Shown here in pieces: positions 50,675 through 58,311 of a stretch of DNA of 64,000 nt (the first letter of the stretch is position 1; each line of letters opens with the position of its first letter). This DNA is from an uncultured Geobacteraceae bacterium. Its GTDB lineage: Bacteria > Desulfobacterota > Desulfuromonadia > Geobacterales > Pseudopelobacteraceae. The notes under the pieces were generated by a model that saw only the letters and a program-made list of their open reading frames with translations, was not told the origin of the DNA and did not search any database. The stretch lies in assembly GCA_903939115.1 (NCBI GenBank), contig CAJAFV010000080.1, positions 48,544 to 112,543 of the forward strand. The letters run 5' to 3'. The position numbers were made by a program, and so were the translations under genes.

Positions 50675-51490
50675 TCAGAGTTTTGTCGCCTGTACGTGCA
50701 TCCAATCGTAGTTCTTGCTGCGGCCGAGACTCGTCCACCCTTCTTCTTCCCAGAAGCGCCACCAGGCGTCGTAGTCGGTTCGGGCAAAAACAGCCTTGTC
50801 CCGTCCCCATTTCAATTGATTGTCTTCTGGATCATAATCAATGGCGATTCCCCATGAGTGCATCGACCATTGGGTGCCGCCGCGCATCTTGCGTACATTG
50901 AGGCAGCCTCCCCAGCGATCGAGGCAAAGTTCCTTGATCCGCTCCATGCCGTAGTGGTCGAAGACCCGCTTCAGTACCCGCTTGGCACTGTCATGGACTT
51001 TGGCGTTGCATTGGTATGAGTTGATGGTTGTCTTGAGATCCCAGGCTACTCGGTGGGGGTAGGGAAGGGCGAGAGACACCTGGTTCGTTCCGACCGCGCC
51101 GTAGTATGTGTTGAGCTCTGCTTCGTTCTGCAGCGGCCAGTTATTGGGATTGACGCTGAGCGGCGTTTCATCCCGCCACGGTTTGGGCATCTCGCCGGTT
51201 GCGAGGAGCTGAGTCAGGGTGTCGGCCGCATAGTCGGTCTGGGGTCCCCAAAATCCGTCGATGTCTCCCGAGTCGATGCTGCGTTCTTTACAGAGTAGTT
51301 GGAGATAGGCGATCGACTTGCGGGGATTCGACCATGCCGCCCAGTCACCGGGCAGACCCTCCTTCCGTTTAGTCAGGGCTTCATTGATCGCCCGGTAGGA
51401 GTTGTCGCCTAACCGGCCATCAACGGTGCCCGGCTTGAATCCTTCATTGATAAGAGTTTGCTGAATCACCCGGACAACCGCAGTTTTCAT
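50675..51490 (-). CDS. M15-family peptidase with N-terminal peptidoglycan-binding-like region
   Basis: LINEGFKPGTVDGRLGDNSYRAI; WSMHSWGIAIDYDPEDN (M15 HxxxxxxD). Confidence 0.85.
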   Translation of the reverse strand: MKTAVVRVIQQTLINEGFKPGTVDGRLGDNSYRAINEALTKRKEGLPGDWAAWSNPRKSIAYLQLLCKERSIDSGDIDGFWGPQTDYAADTLTQLLATGEMPKPWRDETPLSVNPNNWPLQNEAELNTYYGAVGTNQVSLALPYPHRVAWDLKTTINSYQCNAKVHDSAKRVLKRVFDHYGMERIKELCLDRWGGCLNVRKMRGGTQWSMHSWGIAIDYDPEDNQLKWGRDKAVFARTDYDAWWRFWEEEGWTSLGRSKNYDWMHVQATKL

Positions 51491-51791
51491 GGTGGTATCC
51501 CCCTTGCTAAAATGAGAGCATTTTTTTTACATCTGACGTTGAGTAAGCGCGTCAATAACGTTCAGCCTGTTCTGGCTTTATGGCAATAACTTCATTGGTG
51601 TAAAATTATATAGTATTAGATTATAATGAACAATATAAAATATAATGAAAAGCTGAATTTCAAATGCAAAATCGGTAATGATAGACTATATTCACGGCAT
51701 TCCCCCACGAATGCTACAATGGCAGGTTTTATTGGATTAGATGCAGCAATCGCGTTTGTGGAAACCCTCAAGCAGTTCTTACGGTGTCATA

Positions 51792-52334
51792 ATGGCTTTA
51801 CCTTCAACGATCTACCGCGTAACTATCCAGCTTTCCGATATAGACCGGGGAGTCTACGAAACCCTTCAGGCAACGGTGGCCAGACACCCCTCTGAAACTG
51901 AAGAGCGCCTGGTGGCCCGACTGTTGGCATACACGCTGTTCTACGAGGAACAGCTACTCTTTACCAAAGGAGTCAGTGCCGGTGACGAACCTGACCTCTG
52001 GGCAAAGGGGGCTGACGGCCGGGTACTGCTCTGGGTAGAAGTCGGGCTTCCAGAGGCTGAGCGCGTTATTAAAGCCAGTCGCCATGCCGCGCGGGTTATT
52101 CTTATTGCTGGTGGGAAAGCCTTGTCAAGCTGGGAACAACAGCAGCTCCCGAAACTTGAAGGTGTACCCAATCTTGCCGTAATCAGTTTCGACCCGGCAT
52201 TTATCAATAGCCTGGTAACAAAGCTTGACCGCTCTATACAGTGGTCGATAACCATTACCGATGGTAACCTGTATCTGAATGTCGGTAATGAGACCTACGA
52301 GACGATAATTCAGGAGCGGGTTGGCAGCCGATAA
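51792..52334 (+). CDS. YaeQ family protein; likely start ATG 51792
   Basis: STIYRVTIQLSDIDRGVYETLQATVARHPSETEERLVARLLAYTLFYEEQLLF. Confidence 0.9.
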   Translation: MALPSTIYRVTIQLSDIDRGVYETLQATVARHPSETEERLVARLLAYTLFYEEQLLFTKGVSAGDEPDLWAKGADGRVLLWVEVGLPEAERVIKASRHAARVILIAGGKALSSWEQQQLPKLEGVPNLAVISFDPAFINSLVTKLDRSIQWSITITDGNLYLNVGNETYETIIQERVGSR

Positions 52335-52353
52335 ATAACACCAAGGAGAGAAA

Positions 52354-52794
52354 ATGAACTATTTGGATATGCTGTACCGATTGGCGGTCAGTCTCTGGGC
52401 TGGCGGCAACGCAATTTTTTCACTGATGCTGACACCGATTCTCTTTAAAACCGAGGGGCGCGACATTGCTGCCCGTATAGTCGGGAACCTGTTTCCTGCT
52501 TATTTTCGCTGGGGACTTGCCTGCGGGGTCATTGCGCTCATCTGCCGCCTGACAGGTCGCGGCTTTGATGCCAAACTGCCGGTGATACTGCTCGTCTGCA
52601 TGCTTGCCGTGACCTCTTTTCAGGCGTTCTACGTGGAACCGCATGCCGCAGAATTGAAGCGGCAGATCGGCTCTTTTGAGTCGTCAAGCAAGGATCATCC
52701 GCTCCGCAAGGAGTTCTCAAAACTTCACGGAGTTTCGGCTGTCTGTAATCTGACGGTCCTGGCAGGTGGAGTGCTGCTGGTAGTATTGCCGTAG
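52354..52794 (+). CDS. DUF4149-type membrane protein
   Basis: LWAGGNAIFSLMLTPILF...FPAYFRWG. Confidence 0.75.
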   Translation: MNYLDMLYRLAVSLWAGGNAIFSLMLTPILFKTEGRDIAARIVGNLFPAYFRWGLACGVIALICRLTGRGFDAKLPVILLVCMLAVTSFQAFYVEPHAAELKRQIGSFESSSKDHPLRKEFSKLHGVSAVCNLTVLAGGVLLVVLP

Positions 52795-52805
52795 GCGGTT
52801 TGGCT

Positions 52806-53114
52806 ATGGATGAAAACAGACACCGGTCTGAGGATGTGACAGACACACCGGCTACAGATCCGCTTTTGAAATGGTCTGTCTATATGATCCGCTGTTCGGA
52901 TAATTCGCTCTATACCGGAATTACAACGGATATTGACAGGCGCTTCAGGCAGCATTCAGAAGGGAAGGGCGCCAAGTATTTCAGGGGGCGTACACCGGTG
53001 CAGGTGGTGTATTGCGAAGAAAATCACAGCCATTGTTCTGCCGCTGGAAGAGAGTGCCAGATCAAGAGTATGAATCGAGCAGATAAGGAGCTCATGTGGC
53101 GGAGTTCAAAATAA
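52806..53114 (+). CDS. GIY-YIG nuclease-fold protein; start 52800 or 52806
   Basis: WSVYMIRCSDNSLYTGITTDIDRRFRQH. Confidence 0.92.
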   Translation: MDENRHRSEDVTDTPATDPLLKWSVYMIRCSDNSLYTGITTDIDRRFRQHSEGKGAKYFRGRTPVQVVYCEENHSHCSAAGRECQIKSMNRADKELMWRSSK

Positions 53115-54253
53115 AAAGCATGCGGAAGCTGACTGCGGCTCAGAAGCCGGCGAACTGCAGTTCCGAACCGGGAAGCGGTACCGATACTCCCCCTTGCTGA
53201 GGGCCTCCGACTTCCGCCGGTGGCGGTATAATCACGGAAAAGGTTCCCGGTTTCATCGAATGGCTGGATACGCCCGCAGGGCGCATTGCGCGTATTGGGT
53301 CGAAGCTGGGTTACGGAGATCATCTGGGGGCGTGTAAGGCGCGCTGGGCCATTTCACGTATGGACTTTATCGTTCCTCCCGGTCTCTATGCCATCGGTCG
53401 CCCCTCCGCATCAGATCCGGTACTGGTAACGGCAAATTATAAAATGAGTTACGACATTATCCGTCAGGTACTCTCCGGGCGGAATACCTGGCTTCTGGTA
53501 TTGGAGACTTTCGGCATTAACGTCTGGTGTGCGGCCGGAAAGGGAACCTTCGGTACCGGCGAACTGGTCAGGAGAGTTACTGCGGTCGGATTGGACAGGA
53601 TTGTCAGCCATCGCCGCCTTATCCTGCCTGTTCTTGGCGCACCCGGTGTCGCGGCCCACGAGGTGGCAAAACGCTGCGGTTTCTCGGTGAGCTATGCAGC
53701 CATTCGGGCCACTGACCTGCCGGAATATCTGGATAACGGCATGGTCACCACACCGGAAATGCGCCAGTTGACCTTTACCTTCTACGAGCGCCTGGTACTG
53801 ATTCCGGTCGAGATTCTTCTGGCAGTGAAAATGATCGCCATTATCGGGACAGCTCTGCTGCTGCTTATCACTGCAGTGGGCAGTATGTCGGCAGGTTTGC
53901 TGGGACTCTGCGGCTTTATTGGCGCCAGCTTCTTCGGCATAGTGCTTGGACCGCTCCTGCTCCCCTGGCTGCCGGGTCGCAGCTTTGCCGTCAAGGGAGC
54001 CATCGTCGGCATTATCTGGAGCGGGCTGTTTTACCTCATGGCCGGCGGTTCCGGCTGGAATGACGCCGTCGTCGCAGCACTCTTTCTTGCCTTGCCTGCG
54101 GTAAGCGCCTTCTACACCCTCAATTTTACCGGCTGCTCCACATATACCTCCCGCTCCGGGGTAAAGAAAGAGATGCAGATCGGCCTGCCGGCGATGGCCG
54201 GGGCTCTGGTTGTCAGCATTGTGTTGCTGGCGGTCGGAAGGTTCCTGATATGA
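53096..54253 (+). CDS. hgcA: Corrinoid mercury methyltransferase HgcA; candidate selenoprotein with in-frame UGA at 53198-53200
   Basis: Cap-helix motif NVWCAAGK, C-terminal TM helices, hgcB directly downstream. In the same frame upstream of the ORF-track ATG (53360), HgcA-like N-terminal sequence continues (EKVPGFIEWLDTPAGRIARIGSKLGYGDHLGACKARWAISRMDFIVPPGLYAIG), then UGA, then ...TPPC back to a GTG at 53096 with SD AAGGAG 5 nt upstream. Confidence 0.85.
53198..53226 (+). promoter_or_regulatory. Candidate UGA(Sec) codon plus SECIS-like hairpin in hgcA
   Basis: TGA 53198-53200; stem CCGCC (53214-53218), loop GGT (53219-53221), stem GGCGG (53222-53226); loop begins 18 nt after the TGA. Confidence 0.6.
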
Positions 54254-54543
54254 AAAATTTTCGTTATCTGAACAATGTTGTAACGCTGAAACTCGATGAG
54301 TCCACCTGCATCGGCTGCGGCAGATGTCTGGAAGTCTGTCCGCATCAGGTGTTCGTTCCAGACGGGAAAAAGGTTGCACTCTCTGACCGCGACGCCTGCA
54401 TGGAGTGCGGGGCCTGTGCCCTCAACTGTCCGGTCAGGGCCATTACGGTTGATGTCGGTGTCGGCTGTGCTTCCGGGATGATTAACGAATGGCTGCAGGA
54501 ACATAACCTGAAAAAAATCAACAGTGGTGGCTGCTGTGCATAA
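54250..54543 (+). CDS. hgcB: 2[4Fe-4S] ferredoxin HgcB
   Basis: CIGCGRCLEVCP and CMECGACALNCP motifs, extra Cys in VGVGCASG and C-terminal CC; overlaps hgcA 3' end. Confidence 0.95.
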   Translation: MKNFRYLNNVVTLKLDESTCIGCGRCLEVCPHQVFVPDGKKVALSDRDACMECGACALNCPVRAITVDVGVGCASGMINEWLQEHNLKKINSGGCCA

Positions 54544-54581
54544 TCATGTCTCTGTCGATCAGATGGTAAGGGAGTATTTTT

Positions 54582-55373
54582 ATGGCTGTTTGGTTGATGT
54601 ATGTCGCCCTTGGCGCGTTCGTCGGGGTATTGGCCGGTCTGCTCGGTGTCGGCGGCGGTCTGGTTATCGTACCGGTGCTCACCTTTATATTCACCGCCCA
54701 GCATCTACCCGATGCACATATCCTCCATCTTGCTCTCGGCACATCACTGGCCAGCATCATGTTTACTTCGGTCTCCAGCCTGCGGGCTCATCATCAGCGA
54801 GGCGCCGTTGACTGGATGGTTGTGCGTCGCATCAGTCTCGGCATCATGGCCGGGACTTTTGGCGGATCATGGGTCGCCGCTCAGCTTTCAACCCGCTTCC
54901 TCAAAGCTTTTTTTGTTGTTTTTCTTTATTATGTCGCTATCCAGATGCTGCTCAACATTAAGCCCAAGCCGCATCGACAGATCCCCGGACTGACTGCGAT
55001 GTTCGGTGTTGGTGGCGTGATCGGCGGGGTGTCGAGTCTTGTCGGCATCGGCGGCGGCAGCTTGTCGGTACCCTTTTTGACGTGGTGCAATATTGCTATT
55101 CATCGAGCCATCGGCACATCCGCAGCAATCGGTTTTCCCATTGCCGTGGCAGGAGCAGCCGGTTATGTTGTCAACGGCCTGTCAGTCCAACTCCCTCCAT
55201 ACAGTCTCGGTTTCGTCTACCTTCCCGCTTTGGCTGGTATTGCAGCCGCCAGCATCGTTACCGCACCTGTTGGCGCAAAACTGGCGCACAGTATGCCGGT
55301 TGACAAGCTGAAGAAGATTTTTGCGATTCTTCTGATAGTAATGGGGACCAAAATGCTGTGGAGTTTATTTTGA
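54582..55373 (+). CDS. TauE/SafE family sulfite exporter-type permease
   Basis: GLLGVGGGLVIVPVLTF and SLVGIGGGSLSVPFL repeats. Confidence 0.92.
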   Translation: MAVWLMYVALGAFVGVLAGLLGVGGGLVIVPVLTFIFTAQHLPDAHILHLALGTSLASIMFTSVSSLRAHHQRGAVDWMVVRRISLGIMAGTFGGSWVAAQLSTRFLKAFFVVFLYYVAIQMLLNIKPKPHRQIPGLTAMFGVGGVIGGVSSLVGIGGGSLSVPFLTWCNIAIHRAIGTSAAIGFPIAVAGAAGYVVNGLSVQLPPYSLGFVYLPALAGIAAASIVTAPVGAKLAHSMPVDKLKKIFAILLIVMGTKMLWSLF

Positions 55374-55574
55374 TTCTGTTTAGGTCAACGGCGGCGGAGA
55401 AAAGGAGGTTGGGCCTGAACTGCAAACTATTTTTCAGCAAAGTGGCCACCTGAACCACTGCGGCTGCATCCTCCCACACCCATCCACCCGGCAGCAGCGT
55501 CGCTATCCGTCCTGTTTTTCCATATCCCCGTATTAATAACAGCTGCAATTACCCCATTCATTGAATGATATCTC

Positions 55575-55614
55575 TTGACATATTTAGTTTTATATATATA
55601 GTATAAACTATATA
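55575..55614 (+). promoter_or_regulatory. Candidate promoter/operator for the RND efflux operon: TTGACA box plus 8-4-8 palindrome TATATAGT-ATAA-ACTATATA
   Basis: TTGACA 55575-55580; perfect inverted repeat 55595-55614 overlapping the expected -10 region. Confidence 0.5.
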
Positions 55615-55629
55615 AATATAGGGGGAGAA

Positions 55630-56973
55630 ATGCGCCTTTTACTAATCATATATGCGATGTTACTGCTATCAGCTGCGACCGTCGAGGCTGAGACGATAAA
55701 GCTGTCACTTAAGGATGCCATAACCCAGGCCCTTGAAAACAATAATCAGATCAAGGCCGCACATTTCAGTTCTCACGCTGCTCAGCAGGGGATTGCGACT
55801 GCCGGTTCCCGTTATTTTCCCGCCATCTCCTTTGAGGAAGCGCTCGTTGCAACCAATTCGCCGTCAAGTGCGTTTATAATGAAGCTCGATGAAAGCCGCT
55901 TTAATTCTGCGGATTTTGCAAATCCTGATTCAGTGAATCACCCCTCCACCCGGCATGACTTTAAAACTGCAGTGACGATTCAGCAGCCTCTGTTTGTCCC
56001 TTCCCTCTCACCTCTTAAAGAGATAGCGGTCAAGGATGCGTACAAATCCGGGCTGGAACTGGAAGCGGTCCGTCAGAGTGTCGCCTTTCAGGTGTTTTAT
56101 GCCTACCTTGAGGTTCAGAAGGGGGACGCCCAACTGAAAGCGGCTGAGAGTGCTGTTGCCGAAGCACGGGAAAATATGCGTCTTGCAACGGTCAGAACAG
56201 TGACCGGAGTCGGCCTCAGGTCGGATGAACTGCGCTCTCGGACACACCTCTCCTCGGTCGAGCAGCAGCATATTACTGCCAATAACAATCTGACACTTGC
56301 GCGTATGAAACTTGCTCTTCTGATCGGTCATCCTGACGACACCCCGTATGATATCTCAGGGGTTTCGGAGCTTATTGCGGTTCCGGTCTTGAGCGATCAA
56401 CTCCTCAGCGAAGCACTCCTGAACAGGGTCGAAATCAAGCAGTCTCACACAGAGCTTGAAAAAACGGGTGCGGTGCTGGCTCTTGCCAACTCTGAGTACC
56501 TGCCGACGGTTGGCGCCTTCGCCTCGTACCAATTGAATGCAAAAGATTCCCCTTTTTCTTCAGATAACGATGCCTGGACGGCAGGTGTCTCTCTGAAGTG
56601 GAGCATTTTTGATGGCTTTCGTCGCAACAGCGAGCGAACGCGGGCACTCTCCGGGCAGTCGGCCGCACAGGAAATACTGGCATCAACAACGAAAGAGGTC
56701 AAATATCAGCTGCGGGAAAGTTATCTGCGGCGTTCTGAAGCGGATAAACGTCTTGAGGTTGTCCGGCACTCGGTAGCGGACGCCGAAGAGACCGTCAGAC
56801 TCCTCTCAAAACGCTATGAAAATTCATTGGCAACAATGGTTGAATTGCTTGATGCCCAGACGGCTTTAAATCAGGCGCGGTCAAATCTGATTGAAAGCGA
56901 GGCAGCGCTTGCCCTTGCAGGTGGACGGGTATATTTTATGACGGGAACATTTGTGAAGGAGATGCTTAAATGA
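55630..56973 (+). CDS. TolC-family outer membrane efflux protein
   Basis: Signal peptide; LSLKDAITQALENNNQIKAA; LLDAQTALNQARSNLIESEAALALA. Confidence 0.93.
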   Translation: MRLLLIIYAMLLLSAATVEAETIKLSLKDAITQALENNNQIKAAHFSSHAAQQGIATAGSRYFPAISFEEALVATNSPSSAFIMKLDESRFNSADFANPDSVNHPSTRHDFKTAVTIQQPLFVPSLSPLKEIAVKDAYKSGLELEAVRQSVAFQVFYAYLEVQKGDAQLKAAESAVAEARENMRLATVRTVTGVGLRSDELRSRTHLSSVEQQHITANNNLTLARMKLALLIGHPDDTPYDISGVSELIAVPVLSDQLLSEALLNRVEIKQSHTELEKTGAVLALANSEYLPTVGAFASYQLNAKDSPFSSDNDAWTAGVSLKWSIFDGFRRNSERTRALSGQSAAQEILASTTKEVKYQLRESYLRRSEADKRLEVVRHSVADAEETVRLLSKRYENSLATMVELLDAQTALNQARSNLIESEAALALAGGRVYFMTGTFVKEMLK

Positions 56974-58085
56974 GGAATTTTATACTGCCGGCAGCAATCC
57001 TGATGTTTACGACTTTTTCTGTCGCAGGATGCTCAAAAGACCATAGCGCTGAAAAAGCTGCTGAAGCACCGGTGGTTGTTGTTACCGGCGCCACTGTCGA
57101 AACGGTCAGGAGTGCTTCTATCCCGGAACTGCTGGATGTGGTCGGGAGCGTGCGTGCCCGTACCAGTGCCGTCGTCTCTACCCGCATACCAGGCAGCATC
57201 ACTCTGCTCAAAGTCCGTGAAGGTGACCGGGTGAGCAAGGGGCAGCTTCTGGCACAACTGGACGCCCAGGAGAATCAGGCAACTGCCGCTGTCGCAGTTG
57301 CCGCAATTGACGAGGCGAGTCGCGGAGTTGACGAAGCGCTGTCGCGGAAAAAACTGGCCGAGGCGACCTTTGAACGCTACGTCAATCTCTTCAAAGAGCA
57401 GGCGGTCAGCCGTCAGGAGTTTGAGGTCAAATCTTCCGAAAAAGAGGTTGCGGTGCAAGGTCTCGCGCGAGCGGAGTCGCGACTCAGGCAGGCCCGCGAG
57501 GGATCAAAGGCTGCCACAGCAATATCTGGCTACACGCGCATAACCGCCCCGATCTCAGGTGTCGTCGCCAGCAGGCAGGCCGATCTGGGTGCAACTGTTT
57601 TTCCGGGTCAGCCGTTGATGACTATCGAGGATGATGGCAGTTATCAACTGGAACTGGCGCTGCCTGAACATACAGCATCCACCGTCAGACCGGGTACTGC
57701 AGTGCAGGTGACGCTTGATGCCGTGGGGAGTTCATTTGCTGCCCGGATAGCAGAGGTCGTGCCGACTGCCGACTCGGCCAGTCGCACATTCATCGCCAAG
57801 ATTATGCTGAATCAAAAGGGCTTAAAATCAGGCATGTTCGGGCGTGGGGCGATTAGTTCCGGCACCATGGTTAATGGGATGACAGTGCCGAAAAAAGCGG
57901 TAGTTGAACGAGGCGCCTTATCCTCTGTCTGGTGTCTGGACAAAGGCAATATCGCCCGCATGCGCATCGTCAAGGTAGGCAGGCAGACGGGTGAACGGGT
58001 TGAGATACTTTCAGGGCTGTCTGATGGTGACCGGGTTGTTGTCTCCGGTGTTGAGAAAGTAGCTGAAGGAAACAAAGTGGAATAA
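56970..58085 (+). CDS. RND efflux periplasmic adaptor subunit
   Basis: Lipobox VAGC; RIPGSITLLKVREGDRVSKGQLLAQLDAQENQ; RITAPISGVVASRQADLGATVFPGQPL. Confidence 0.94.
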   Translation: MRNFILPAAILMFTTFSVAGCSKDHSAEKAAEAPVVVVTGATVETVRSASIPELLDVVGSVRARTSAVVSTRIPGSITLLKVREGDRVSKGQLLAQLDAQENQATAAVAVAAIDEASRGVDEALSRKKLAEATFERYVNLFKEQAVSRQEFEVKSSEKEVAVQGLARAESRLRQAREGSKAATAISGYTRITAPISGVVASRQADLGATVFPGQPLMTIEDDGSYQLELALPEHTASTVRPGTAVQVTLDAVGSSFAARIAEVVPTADSASRTFIAKIMLNQKGLKSGMFGRGAISSGTMVNGMTVPKKAVVERGALSSVWCLDKGNIARMRIVKVGRQTGERVEILSGLSDGDRVVVSGVEKVAEGNKVE

Positions 58086-58094
58086 ATTCATGAT

Positions 58095-58289
58095 CCACCA
58101 CGGAGACACGGAGAAGATCCTGAATTTAATGCGGTCAGTAGCATTCGGGGTAAATCTAATAGGTGTTTTTACCCGTTTATCCTGTTCTTCCCTCTAAAAT
58201 ATAAGGCTTTTAACGTGTAAAGAAATTACTGGTTAAAATTTTAAAAGAATTTAAAAAGGTTTTCTCTGTGTCTCCGTGCCTCCGTGGTG
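58095..58289. repeat. Inverted pair of CACGGAGA-type tandem units flanking ~150 nt of intergenic DNA
   Basis: ccaccacggagacacggagaa (58095-58115) versus ttctctgtgtctccgtgcctccgtggtg (58262-58289). Confidence 0.8.
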
Positions 58290-58311
58290 AAAGGATTTAA
58301 AGGTTTTATAT

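Noticed and set aside
51626-51895. 89-aa plus-strand ORF upstream of yaeQ
   Set aside because: Overlaps the yaeQ 5' end in another frame; no family signal.
53198-53200. Treating the TGA as a genuine stop making hgcA a pseudogene or short form from 53360
   Set aside because: HgcA-like sequence extends in frame on both sides of the TGA, no start codon lies between the TGA and this segment, and a SECIS-like hairpin follows. It remains an alternative that only reads and homologues can settle.
55258-55548. 96-aa minus-strand ORF between tauE and tolC
   Set aside because: Overlaps the tauE 3' end antisense; no recognisable domain. The ~180-nt gap itself remains unexplained.
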